A stretch of 64,000 nucleotides of DNA from Marivirga atlantica (GTDB lineage Bacteria; Bacteroidota; Bacteroidia; Cytophagales; Cyclobacteriaceae), in assembly GCF_016734805.1 (NCBI RefSeq), contig NZ_JAERQG010000001.1:1426001-1490000 (forward strand). The letters are read 5' to 3'. Shown piece after piece: positions 17,784 through 26,979 of the stretch (within the stretch, counting starts at the first letter, position 1; each line of letters begins with the position of its first letter). Made by a program: the position numbers and the translations under genes. The notes beneath the pieces are model-generated. The model did no database searches and was not told where the DNA came from. It saw nothing but the letters and a program-made list of their open reading frames with translations.

Positions 17784-20180
17784 ATGAAAGTAATTTTAAC
17801 AACTATTTTTTGCGTTGCTGTCTTTGTTCAAATTTCAGCACAAAATTATACGCAAACAGTTAGAGGAATCGTGATGGATGAGGTTACTAAAGAACCTCTG
17901 GTTGGTGCTTCTGTTTATGTAATGGATTCCGATCCTTTAAAAGGAGATGCTACTGATGTAGATGGAACATTTAGAATAGATAGTGTTTCAGTAGGCAGAA
18001 TAGGACTTTTAGTTTCCTACATTGGTTACCAAAGCAAGAGTATTGGAAATATCGAATTGAACTCCGCAAAAGAAGTAGTTTTAGAAATTGAATTAGCGGA
18101 ATCTGCAGAAAAACTAAACGAGGTAGTAATAAAAGCACCAAGTGATAATTCTGTTCTTAACGATTTTGCTTTGGTGGGTGCTAAATCAATTTCACCTGAA
18201 GAAACCTCACGATATGCAGGCGGTTTTAATGATCCTTCTAAAATAGCTTCGAATTTTGCCGGAGTGTCAAGTGCTCCTGATGGTGGCAACGAAATTGTTA
18301 TAAGAGGAAACTCCCCAAAGTATATACAGTGGAGGTTAGAGGGGAATGAAATTACTAATCCAAATCATTTTGGAGACCAGAATGCGATAAGTGGTATAGT
18401 TGGGGCTCTGAACAATAATATTTTAGCAAAGTCAGATTTCTATATGGCAGCCTTTCCTTCAGAGTTTGGCAATGCTTTATCTGGAATTTATGATGTTAGA
18501 ATCAGAAAAGGAAATAACGAAAAGTTTGAGGGTATTTTAGGACTAGGGCTTTTAGGTACTGATCTAACCCTGGAAGGTCCTTTTAAAAAAGGATATAAAG
18601 GGTCTTATCTTATAAACTACAGATATTCTACAATTGGTTTGGCCAATGAATTAAATTTAGTGGAGGTTGATGGAGCGAATCTAAATTTTCAAGATGCTAC
18701 CTATAAAATGTGGCTACCAACAGATAAGATGGGCGCTTTCTCAATTTATGGCTTGCAAGGGAAAAGTGGTTTTACCTTTGAAGATGTTGACCCGGCTACT
18801 TGGGTAACTCCGGGAGAAGATTTTATACAGTCAGAGGTGACTAAGGATTTTGAGAAAGATGCTTCTCTTTTCAATACAGGATTAAACCACTTCATTAGTA
18901 TTGGTAAAAAGGCAATTGTAGAATCAAGCTTATCGTACTCTTCTGAAGGTATTAAAGATAGAGTTTTTGAAAATATATATACCGATGATGAAACTGAGCA
19001 GAGGCTTCAATTTCAAACGGACTTATTTAAACGTGTTTATCGTTTAAATTCCATATTTACGTATAAAGTTAATGCAAAGCATAATTTCAGGGCTGGGTTA
19101 AGATACTCTATATCTGAACAAGACTTAACTCAAAGTAGCTTAAATGAAACTAATCAAAGAACATACCTGGCAGATTTTAATGAAAGTATAGAAAGTTTAC
19201 AATCCTTTGCATCATGGAAGTATTCTCCCAATAACCAATTATCTTTTGTAGCCGGATTGCACAACAATAATATTCTGTTCAACAATAAAAACACTCTTGA
19301 ACCTCGTTTATCAGCGCAATATTTGTTTAATGATAGGTTAGAATTAAACCTTGGTTATGGCAACCATAGTAAAATGGAAAGTATTCATAATTACTTTACT
19401 ATAATTTTGGATGACGAAGGTAGAAGAACTTATCCCAACTTAGACTTAGGCCTACTTAGAGCTAACCACTATGTAGCCAGCCTTAAATCATACATTACTG
19501 ATGGTATTCAGTTAAGTACAGAAATTTATTATCAGCAACTCTATAACATACCTGTTGAAAATAGTATAAGCAGTTCTTACTCAACTTTAAATGAAGGCTT
19601 AGAGTTGAATTATGTTGATTTAGTTAATGAAGGGACAGGCGAAAATTATGGAGTAGAAATAAACTTAGAACGGTTTATGAGAAGGGGATTCTACTTTTTA
19701 CTTAATGCCAGTTTGTATGAGTCAAATTACACTGCATTGGATGGTGTAAAAAGAAATACACGTTTTAACGGAAATTACCTTGTGAATTTACTGGCAGGGA
19801 AAGAGTTTGAAGGTTGGGGTAGAAAAAACAATCAAATATTTGGCGTAAACTTTAAAACGCATTTAGGAGGTGGCAGGCATATAATTCCCTTATTAAGAGA
19901 TGGAGAGGGTAGGTTAGATGTCGACCCTGAAAATGGCCAGATATATGATTATTCGAGAGCTTATGAGACAAAATTGGACGATATTGTCAATGTAGTACTA
20001 AGTTTGAGTTATAAATGGAATAAACGAAGTACAACACACGAGTTATTTCTAAACATTGATAATATAACTAATAATAGGGCTAGGCTTACTGAGTTTTATG
20101 ACACAAGTGCTGAAAATGGAATAGGCAATGAAAGACAGGTAGGGATAGTGCCAAATGTCTTATACCGTTTCTATTTTTAG
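17784..20180 (+). CDS. TonB-dependent receptor with carboxypeptidase-regulatory-like N-terminal domain
   Basis: Outer-membrane active transporter. Signal peptide about residues 1-20, CarboxypepD_reg-like domain (VRGIVMDEVTKEPLVGASVYV, about 24-110), plug domain with GGNEIVIRGNSPKY around 172-185 and a 22-strand barrel ending YRFYF. The ligand is unknown. It has no STN domain, so it does not signal to a sigma factor. The ATG at 17784 is preferred to the adjoining GTG at 17781. Its stop lies 1 bp before the stop of the convergent Crp-like gene, with no visible terminator between them. Confidence 0.93.
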   Translation: MKVILTTIFCVAVFVQISAQNYTQTVRGIVMDEVTKEPLVGASVYVMDSDPLKGDATDVDGTFRIDSVSVGRIGLLVSYIGYQSKSIGNIELNSAKEVVLEIELAESAEKLNEVVIKAPSDNSVLNDFALVGAKSISPEETSRYAGGFNDPSKIASNFAGVSSAPDGGNEIVIRGNSPKYIQWRLEGNEITNPNHFGDQNAISGIVGALNNNILAKSDFYMAAFPSEFGNALSGIYDVRIRKGNNEKFEGILGLGLLGTDLTLEGPFKKGYKGSYLINYRYSTIGLANELNLVEVDGANLNFQDATYKMWLPTDKMGAFSIYGLQGKSGFTFEDVDPATWVTPGEDFIQSEVTKDFEKDASLFNTGLNHFISIGKKAIVESSLSYSSEGIKDRVFENIYTDDETEQRLQFQTDLFKRVYRLNSIFTYKVNAKHNFRAGLRYSISEQDLTQSSLNETNQRTYLADFNESIESLQSFASWKYSPNNQLSFVAGLHNNNILFNNKNTLEPRLSAQYLFNDRLELNLGYGNHSKMESIHNYFTIILDDEGRRTYPNLDLGLLRANHYVASLKSYITDGIQLSTEIYYQQLYNIPVENSISSSYSTLNEGLELNYVDLVNEGTGENYGVEINLERFMRRGFYFLLNASLYESNYTALDGVKRNTRFNGNYLVNLLAGKEFEGWGRKNNQIFGVNFKTHLGGGRHIIPLLRDGEGRLDVDPENGQIYDYSRAYETKLDDIVNVVLSLSYKWNKRSTTHELFLNIDNITNNRARLTEFYDTSAENGIGNERQVGIVPNVLYRFYF

Positions 20181-20181
20181 C

Positions 20182-20775
20182 TTATGCCTGTTTATTCTTT
20201 TCATGAATTCTTTTACGTAACCTGCTTAATGATTCAGGCTTTATTCCTAAAAACGAAGCCAGCTGTACCTGAGGAACTCTGTTCAATAGCGTAGGTCTTG
20301 TTTCCATTAAATTTTGGTAACGTTCTTCTGGGGAAGAAGAGATGAATTTAGTCCATTCTTGCTTTTCTTTCCCAGATTTTTCCTTTGCTACTTCAATAAT
20401 TATGGCATCTAACCTCGGTACTAATTTTCTAAGCTCTTCTTCAAAATTTTCAGTACTTATAGTGAGAATACAATTTTCAATACATTCTAAATAGTGCTTT
20501 GAGGCAAATCCTTTTCCCTGATCTGTATAAGACGTGATTTTATCGCCTTCAGTATAAAATGCTGTTGATTTTTCTTCACCATCTATTATCACAAATTCTC
20601 TGACACAACCGGATAGCACCATGTAACAATATTTCGGGATTTCACCTTCTTTTAAAAGTAAGGAACCCTTCTTATAATCCTTCAAAATCGTGTTTTCAGC
20701 AATAATCTCAACTTCTTCTCCCGTCAGTACCTGCATCTGCCCGAGAAAATTCTTCAAAATATCAGTGTTGCTCAT
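20182..20775 (-). CDS. Crp/Fnr-family regulator
   Basis: Cyclic-nucleotide-binding-type sensor domain (about residues 20-115, with YKKGSLLLKEGEIPKYCYMVLSG) and a C-terminal helix-turn-helix (VPQVQLASFLGIKPESLSRLRKRI, about 167-190). The PESLSRLRK recognition helix is typical of the large Bacteroidota Crp subfamily in which the cAMP-contacting arginine is absent; I see no FNR cysteine cluster. The ligand is therefore unknown. Divergent from the sigma-factor operon, separated by 200 bp containing a 14-bp inverted repeat, which could be its operator. Confidence 0.9.
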   Translation of the reverse strand: MSNTDILKNFLGQMQVLTGEEVEIIAENTILKDYKKGSLLLKEGEIPKYCYMVLSGCVREFVIIDGEEKSTAFYTEGDKITSYTDQGKGFASKHYLECIENCILTISTENFEEELRKLVPRLDAIIIEVAKEKSGKEKQEWTKFISSSPEERYQNLMETRPTLLNRVPQVQLASFLGIKPESLSRLRKRIHEKNKQA

Positions 20776-20879
20776 CTCTAAAATAATCTTGTTCTATTTT
20801 AACACGAACATAGTAATATCTTGGCATTAAGCGAGGCATGATTTTTAATTTCTCAAAAGTCATACCTGGCGGAAACAAT

Positions 20880-20913
20880 AATTTTTAAGGATGCCAATAC
20901 ATCCTTAAAAATT
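20880..20913. promoter_or_regulatory. 14-bp perfect inverted repeat between divergent regulators
   Basis: AATTTTTAAGGATG and CATCCTTAAAAATT flank the six bases CCAATA. It lies 105 bp upstream of the Crp-like gene and 62 bp upstream of the sigma-factor gene, which read away from it, so a terminator role is unlikely and an operator or mRNA structure is more plausible. Confidence 0.45.
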
Positions 20914-20974
20914 TAATAACAAACATTGCTCGTTTTAAAGATGAAATGCCACCAAATTTATTGCTCAATTTCTC

Positions 20975-21544
20975 ATGAAGGTTATTTCGCTACATACTGA
21001 CTTACAACTGCTACAGGAAATGCAGAAAGGTAATGAGAAGGCTATGCGCCTGCTATTTGAGCGTTATTATGTAGCACTATGTCGATTTGCCTATCAATAT
21101 TTAAAAGATAAAGATCTTGCAGAGGAGGTTGTTGCAGATGTATTTATGCATTTATGGCAAAAACGAAATAAGTTATCTATCACTAAATCCATAAAGGCAT
21201 ACCTATACAAATGTGTTATTCACAAAAGCCTAAATGAAATTCGAAAGAATAAAATTGAGTTTACAACAGATGAACTAGATATAGATAAGGCTCATCATAC
21301 AACTCCTGAACTTCAAATGATCGATGCTGAAAATCAAGTAGGTATAGAGAAAATGCTAGGGATACTATCTGAACCAGTTAAGGTTGTTTTTCTTCTTCAT
21401 CGTGAGGATGGTTTTTCGTATAAAGAAATTGCAGAACTACTTCAAATTTCTGTTAAAACAGTAGAGGCTCATATGGGTAAAGCCTTGAAACTCTTAAGAG
21501 AAAATCTTAAAAACACCTCATTTGATATGTTAATTAAGAGTTAA
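20975..21544 (+). CDS. ECF RNA polymerase sigma factor, FecI-like
   Basis: Alternative sigma factor of 189 residues. Region 2 (about residues 24-90) includes RLLFERYYVALCRFAYQYL and the DLAEEVVADVFMHLW stretch that binds the core enzyme and -10 DNA; region 4 (about 130-178) includes GFSYKEIAELLQISVKTVEAHM. This is the Bacteroidota expansion group paired with FecR-type anti-sigma factors. The FecR gene is 78 bp downstream and the STN receptor next, giving a complete cell-surface signalling path that should control the phytase genes. Confidence 0.95.
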   Translation: MKVISLHTDLQLLQEMQKGNEKAMRLLFERYYVALCRFAYQYLKDKDLAEEVVADVFMHLWQKRNKLSITKSIKAYLYKCVIHKSLNEIRKNKIEFTTDELDIDKAHHTTPELQMIDAENQVGIEKMLGILSEPVKVVFLLHREDGFSYKEIAELLQISVKTVEAHMGKALKLLRENLKNTSFDMLIKS

Positions 21545-21622
21545 TGACTTTTTTTACTTCTTAATATTTAATTAACACGATTTTATAAGGGTAGCTTTCT
21601 TATTTTTGTGTCCTAAACACAA

Positions 21623-22609
21623 ATGAGTTATCCAATGTCTCAAGAAATAACAGACGAATTTTTGGCGCGTTACTTTGCACGAGAAACCAACCCGGTTGAA
21701 GATGCAGTAATTGAAAAGTGGGCGGCTGATAATATCAGTAATTATGAGCAATTTCATGAAGCCAAACAGGCATGGAATCAAAGCTTTCGACTAAATACAC
21801 CAGAATTTTCCTCAGATCAATCTTTTCATAAAGTGAGTGATTTCATATATCAGGAGAATCAAAGAAGTAAATCAAATAAATGGAGGTTTAGGTTTGCCGC
21901 GGCCATCGCATTAATGATTCTTACAAGTGCCCTATTATATATAATACAAACCAACCAGAATGGTTTTGTTACTCAAACCACCGCTTTTGGTGAAAGACTA
22001 GAAGTTAAATTGTCTGATGGTTCATTAGTTATATTAAATGTAGGTAGTAGCATTACTTATCCAAAACATTTTGATGACGATATAAGAGAGGTTGTTTTAA
22101 GTGGGGAAGCTTTTTTCAAAGTAAAAAGAGATGAAAGCAAACCTTTTATTATACAATCTGCCGGTCTTCAAACCAAAGTACTGGGAACATCTTTCAATAT
22201 AGAGGCCTACGAAGGTCAAAAACAGATAGTGACTGTTGCCACGGGAAAAGTATCTGTTAGCACTTCTGATGCTAAAGTATTCTTAGAACCTCATCAGCAG
22301 GCCATTTTTGAAAATGAGCATCTCTCAAAAAGTAAGGCGGATTTAAATGATGTGTTGGCTTGGCAAACAGGTACAATGAATTTCAAGAATACCTCATTAG
22401 AGCAGGTAATTGTGGAGCTTGAGAGATGGTATTATATGGATATAACAATCAAAAATTCCTCTATAGCAAATTGTGTTTTTACCGGACAGTTTAAAAATGA
22501 GAAGCTGTTAAATGTACTTGAAGTCTTAAAAGAAGCTTTGGGTATTTCTTATGAAGTGAAATCGAACAGAATATATATAAACGGAAAAGGATGTAACAAT
22601 CAAAAATAA
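21623..22609 (+). CDS. FecR-family anti-sigma factor
   Basis: Inner-membrane protein that holds the sigma factor and receives the receptor signal. Cytoplasmic N-terminal part (about 1-88), one membrane segment (about 91-111, FAAAIALMILTSALLYII), periplasmic FecR domain (about 120-215, with ERLEVKLSDGSLVILNVGS) and a C-terminal DUF4974/STN-like domain (MNFKNTSLEQVIVELERWY). An alternative start, MSQEIT at 21635, is equally plausible. Upstream neighbour is its sigma factor; downstream, after a hairpin, is the receptor. Confidence 0.94.
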   Translation: MSYPMSQEITDEFLARYFARETNPVEDAVIEKWAADNISNYEQFHEAKQAWNQSFRLNTPEFSSDQSFHKVSDFIYQENQRSKSNKWRFRFAAAIALMILTSALLYIIQTNQNGFVTQTTAFGERLEVKLSDGSLVILNVGSSITYPKHFDDDIREVVLSGEAFFKVKRDESKPFIIQSAGLQTKVLGTSFNIEAYEGQKQIVTVATGKVSVSTSDAKVFLEPHQQAIFENEHLSKSKADLNDVLAWQTGTMNFKNTSLEQVIVELERWYYMDITIKNSSIANCVFTGQFKNEKLLNVLEVLKEALGISYEVKSNRIYINGKGCNNQK

Positions 22610-22611
22610 AA

Positions 22612-22635
22612 AAGAGGGCGCGGCAACGCCCTCTT
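22612..22635 (+). terminator. Stem-loop between fecR-type gene and receptor gene
   Basis: AAGAGGGCG (22612-22620) and CGCCCTCTT (22627-22635) form a perfect 9-bp GC-rich stem with loop CGGCAA, two bases after the FecR stop. No U-tract follows, so it may act as an attenuator or mRNA-processing/stability element that sets different levels of regulator and receptor. Confidence 0.6.
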
Positions 22636-22709
22636 CCAATTAATAGTCATCGGCAAATGACTATCACATTTTATCAAAACCCTATAGTTCTAACAAAACA
22701 TTCAAAATT

Positions 22710-25700
22710 ATGAAAAAAAAGTTACTAAGGCGTATAATTATGCTTAGCAAATTCACACTTTACGGCCTTTTTACGGTAACACTGCTCAGTAGCACGCTTT
22801 GGGCCAAAAATGGAAATGCTCAAAATGTAAAGTCAGTAGAGGTTTCTCTCCAAAAAAGATTTGAAAGTGTAGAAGCACTCTTGCGGTCAATTGAATCCGA
22901 AACAGATTTTACTTTTACTTATAGCAGCGATCGGGTAAAGCTAAATCAACCCATTGAATTAAGAAAATCAGACGCTACGGTTGCTGATATTCTTTATGAG
23001 GTTTCTGAAAAAGCAAACTTAAAATTTCGTCAAATTAACCAAAGTATTGTGGTAAGTCCTCATAATCACAAATCACCAGCTGTTATTAAAAAGGCAGAAG
23101 CCTGGGGGATTATTACCGGGCAAGTGCTTGATGCTGCAACCAATGAACCTTTACCAGGTGCAAGCATAACTGTTGCAGGTAGTAATAATGGTACCGTTAC
23201 TGATTTGCAAGGTGAGTTTTCTTTAATTGCGCAAATCGATGTTAAGCAACTCGAGGTTCGTTACTTAGGATTCGAAACCAAGCTGATTGAGGTGGAGGTT
23301 AAAGAAAGTGATATTGTGCAGGTAGAGAATATATTGATGAAACCAAGTACGGTCTCATTAAATGAAGTGATTGCTTATGGTAATCTTGAAGGACAGCAGA
23401 AAGCGTTAAATCAACAGAAGAATGCTGATAATATCAAAAATGTTGTAGCTGCTGATCAAATTGGTAGGTTTCCGGATCCTAACGTTGCTGAGGCTTTACA
23501 AAGGATTCCTGGAGCAAACATTGAGCGTGATCAAGGTGAAGGTAGGTATGTTTTGGTGAGAGGATTAGCTCCTCAGTTTACTAATATAAATATTAATGGT
23601 GAACAGGTTCCATCTCCTGAATCAGGTGTTAGGTTTGTAGCGCTTGATGCTATTCCTGCGGATCAACTAGCTTCTATTGAGGTAACAAAAGCGCTTACTC
23701 CGGATATGGATGGTGATGCTATTGGTGGTTCAGTAAATTTGATTACGAGAACAGCTAAATCGGCTAATCCAAGTATTAATGGAACACTAATCGGAGGCTA
23801 TAATGCCCTTATGCAAAAGCCAAACGGGCAAGCATCACTTCAATACGGTCAAAGATTTGGTGACAAACAACAGCTAGGTTTACTTATCAATACAAGCCAT
23901 TATTATACTGATAGGGGATCGGATAACTGGGAAAGAGATGGAAGCGAATTTGAGCTGAGAGATTATGCTCTTGAAAGAAGTAGGTCGGCAATAAGTGGTA
24001 CGTTAGATTATAATGTAAGTCCTAATAGTAACTTATACTTCAGAGCCATTTACAATAATTTTCAAGATAGAGAACAAAGAAGAACATTTCTATTTGTAGC
24101 TAATGAAGATAATTCTCCTTTTGAAGATGCTGAAATTGAAAGAGCTAGTAAAGATAGGTTAGAAAAGCAGATTGTAACCAGTTTTAATTTGGGTGGTAAG
24201 CATACTTTTCCGTCCCTTATGCTAGACTATGAAGTTGCCTATGCGGAAGCTTATCAAGATACACCATTTGACTTTGAACCAGTATTCAAAGCCGAAGTTG
24301 ATAACATACTTTTAGACTTTGACAGCAATCCTTTATTTCCTGAATTTGCGGTTGAAGGTGCTGACTATTTGGATAATACAATTTATGAATTTGATGAAGT
24401 TGAGTTCGGAAATACTTTCGCTATAGACATCAACAAAACTGCGAAGTTAAATTTAGGAATTCCTTTTCAACTGGGTAATTCAGATGGTTTAATTAAACTA
24501 GGTGGTAAAGTAAGGCTTAAGGAAAAGTCTTTAGATATCACACAAAATGTTTACAGCTGGGAAGGAGATGAAGTTAGCTTTGATGGCTTAGAAGGTGATT
24601 TTACATTAGAAAAGTTTGAAGGCGGATTACTTGATAACAGCTTTTTAGATAACAAATATGCCATTAACCGCAATATTGATGTTAGCAGGTTTACTGATTT
24701 CTTTAACCAAAACAGGAATGGCTTCAAACTAGAGGTAGATGACAAAATAGTCGCAGAATCTGTTGAGTCATATACAGCTACAGAAGATGTTTATGCTGCC
24801 TATCTAATGGGTAAAATACAGTTTAATAAGCTAATGGCTTTAGCAGGTGTTCGTTATGAAACTACCAATGTAACCTATGAATCTCAGGCGGCAGTTTTCG
24901 ATATAGAAGGTGACTTAAATCGTATCGATCCTGTAAATGGGGGCGTAACTTATGATTTCATTCTGCCTCAGGCACATCTTAAATATCAGCTTAATCCATT
25001 AACTAATATTCGTTTGGCTGCTACTGCTAGTTATTCTAGGCCAAATTTTGAGGACATCGTTCCATCGCAGGAAATAGAGCTCAACGCGAGGGAAGGAAGT
25101 ATTGGTAATCCGGAATTAGCACCAGTATCAGCTATCAACCTGGATTTAATGGTTGAACACTATTTTGGCACAGTAGGAATCATCTCGGGAGGAGTTTTTC
25201 ATAAACAGCTTAATGATTTTATTTATACACAAAGATTCGATTCAACGATCAATGATGTAAACGTTGTGTTAAATCAATCTCAGAATGGAGAGTCCGCTTC
25301 ATTAACAGGTGTAGAACTAGCCTATCAACAGAATTTTACATTTCTACCGGGTATCTGGAGAGGTCTTGGCATATATGCTAACTATACTTATACAAATTCT
25401 GAAGCAAGCATTCTCAATAGAGAAGAAGGTTCAGGGACTGAGAATATCCGATTGCCAGGTCAGGCCGCTCATGTTGGTAACCTCTCACTTTCTTACGACT
25501 ACAAGAAGTTGAATTTGAGAATTTCCTCAAACTTCAATGGTTCTTATTTAGCAGAATTAGGTGATGATGCATCTGAAGACGTTTTTGTGAAAGAGCGTTT
25601 ACAGCTTGATTTATCTGCGGCTTATCGTTTTAACAATAAATTCCAGGTTTTTGCTGAAATGATGAACCTTACCAATCAACCATATGAAGTTTATCTAGGA

Positions 25701-25772
25701 GAAGAGGACCACTATATTCAGCGTGAATTCTATTCATGGTGGTCAAGAATCGGTTTAAAATTCAATCTTTAA
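22710..25772 (+). CDS. STN-domain TonB-dependent receptor, probably for phytate or its products
   Basis: Outer-membrane transporter and signal transducer. An N-terminal export signal is followed by an STN domain (about residues 47-113), which in FecA-type systems contacts FecR, then a CarboxypepD_reg-like domain (GQVLDAATNEPLPGASITV), a plug with PDPNVAEALQRIPGANIERDQ-type sequence and VRGLAPQFTNININGE, and a barrel ending WWSRIGLKFNL. The plug style is that of the TonB-Xanth-Caul type receptors for carbohydrate-like ligands. Adjacent downstream genes encode an acidic lipoprotein and a phytase, which is the basis for the proposed ligand (inference). Confidence 0.92.
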   Translation: MKKKLLRRIIMLSKFTLYGLFTVTLLSSTLWAKNGNAQNVKSVEVSLQKRFESVEALLRSIESETDFTFTYSSDRVKLNQPIELRKSDATVADILYEVSEKANLKFRQINQSIVVSPHNHKSPAVIKKAEAWGIITGQVLDAATNEPLPGASITVAGSNNGTVTDLQGEFSLIAQIDVKQLEVRYLGFETKLIEVEVKESDIVQVENILMKPSTVSLNEVIAYGNLEGQQKALNQQKNADNIKNVVAADQIGRFPDPNVAEALQRIPGANIERDQGEGRYVLVRGLAPQFTNININGEQVPSPESGVRFVALDAIPADQLASIEVTKALTPDMDGDAIGGSVNLITRTAKSANPSINGTLIGGYNALMQKPNGQASLQYGQRFGDKQQLGLLINTSHYYTDRGSDNWERDGSEFELRDYALERSRSAISGTLDYNVSPNSNLYFRAIYNNFQDREQRRTFLFVANEDNSPFEDAEIERASKDRLEKQIVTSFNLGGKHTFPSLMLDYEVAYAEAYQDTPFDFEPVFKAEVDNILLDFDSNPLFPEFAVEGADYLDNTIYEFDEVEFGNTFAIDINKTAKLNLGIPFQLGNSDGLIKLGGKVRLKEKSLDITQNVYSWEGDEVSFDGLEGDFTLEKFEGGLLDNSFLDNKYAINRNIDVSRFTDFFNQNRNGFKLEVDDKIVAESVESYTATEDVYAAYLMGKIQFNKLMALAGVRYETTNVTYESQAAVFDIEGDLNRIDPVNGGVTYDFILPQAHLKYQLNPLTNIRLAATASYSRPNFEDIVPSQEIELNAREGSIGNPELAPVSAINLDLMVEHYFGTVGIISGGVFHKQLNDFIYTQRFDSTINDVNVVLNQSQNGESASLTGVELAYQQNFTFLPGIWRGLGIYANYTYTNSEASILNREEGSGTENIRLPGQAAHVGNLSLSYDYKKLNLRISSNFNGSYLAELGDDASEDVFVKERLQLDLSAAYRFNNKFQVFAEMMNLTNQPYEVYLGEEDHYIQREFYSWWSRIGLKFNL

Positions 25773-25784
25773 TAGAAACTTATA

Positions 25785-26861
25785 ATGAAGACTTTATATA
25801 AAATATTTATTCCAATATTTCTTTTAACTGCTTTTACAGCTTGTGTAGAACAAGATTTTGTAGAACCTAAAGATGCTGAGGAGGATTCCCTCTTCGTTTT
25901 ACTGCTCGATGCAAATGAGGGTGGTACTTATGAATCTGAAACTGATTATAAACTCGAAATTAAGTTTGAAGATTACATAGGTGAGTTGCCCGATGATGAA
26001 ATAGTACTTAGCTATCAGCTAACTGATGCTTCGGGATTTGATATTGGAGATGGTGACAATCAACTAAACATTAAAGAAGTTATTTATGAAATAGATGATT
26101 GTAATGAAGGAGAGTTAGCATATACTTTCAATAACGGAGAAGGTACTATTTCCATTACGCCTGATGCTGAAATAGGTATGCCAGAGTCATTTGAAGTGGT
26201 TTTCAACCTGCCATTTAATACCGTTATTGAAGACGGAGAAGAGGAAGAAGAAGCTATTTTTAATGACGATATTGAGAATGAAGAAAGGCCATCATTTAGC
26301 TTCGAAGTAACGGGGATTAGTTCTTCCAATGAAAGAATTCAATTCAGCCCAATTACCACCTTTGAATTTGAGTTATTAGATGATGAAACCATCACTACAG
26401 AGTGGGTATTAGATATTTCTGATGAAGCCGTTTTCAATGGTTTCAAAGAGGCTTTTTCACCAGTAAGTGCTGAATTTTCCGAACTTGTATACGAGGAAAT
26501 AAGCGAGATCAAATTCGAATTTGAATACGAAGAAATGGCTATTAAAATTGAATTAGTGGAAGAAGAGGAGGATGAATGTGAAGCTGGTGAGTTCGAGGCT
26601 ATAGAGGTCGAAATAGAGGCAGAATTTGAAGCAGAGGATGGTGAATTAGTTTTGGAAGGTAGCTACTTTGTTTTTAATGAAGATGATGGAGAACCTGAAG
26701 AAGAACTTGATTTTATTCTAGAGGCCGGTTACAGCATATCCGTTCAAAATGAAACCTTAATTATTCAAATCAATTCATTGATTGATGAAGATAATTATGG
26801 TGAGGAAGCTTTTTACAGAAATGAAAATGGAGCGTATTCATTCACTTTAGTAAAAGATTAA
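25785..26861 (+). CDS. Highly acidic lipoprotein of unknown function
   Basis: Not recognised as a family. Lipobox LTAFTAC gives Cys20. The remaining 338 residues are dominated by Glu and Asp (runs such as VEEEEDECEAGEFEAIEVEIE around 258-280) with alternating hydrophobics, suggesting several beta-sandwich-like units with negatively charged faces. Six-bp-class spacing (12 bp) to the receptor gene places it in the same operon. Inference: a surface partner of the receptor that binds calcium or calcium-phytate. It could equally be a structural domain with no ligand. An inverted repeat follows the gene. Confidence 0.75.
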   Translation: MKTLYKIFIPIFLLTAFTACVEQDFVEPKDAEEDSLFVLLLDANEGGTYESETDYKLEIKFEDYIGELPDDEIVLSYQLTDASGFDIGDGDNQLNIKEVIYEIDDCNEGELAYTFNNGEGTISITPDAEIGMPESFEVVFNLPFNTVIEDGEEEEEAIFNDDIENEERPSFSFEVTGISSSNERIQFSPITTFEFELLDDETITTEWVLDISDEAVFNGFKEAFSPVSAEFSELVYEEISEIKFEFEYEEMAIKIELVEEEEDECEAGEFEAIEVEIEAEFEAEDGELVLEGSYFVFNEDDGEPEEELDFILEAGYSISVQNETLIIQINSLIDEDNYGEEAFYRNENGAYSFTLVKD

Positions 26862-26887
26862 TACGCAATCCTTGTCCTTTAATTAGC

Positions 26888-26928
26888 AGCACTTCTTTCT
26901 TAATTCTAAATCGATAGAAAGAAGTGCT
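26888..26928 (+). terminator. Stem-loop between acidic lipoprotein and phytase genes
   Basis: A perfect 13-bp stem (26888-26900 with 26916-26928, beginning AGCACTTCTTTCT) and a 15-base loop. Followed by CATTTATAAT rather than a clean U-run, so partial termination is likely; the phytase may be expressed less than the receptor or from its own promoter. Confidence 0.6.
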
Positions 26929-26979
26929 CATTTATAATCTTAAAAGCACTTGCTGTGCTCAATCAAACAATAATAAAAG

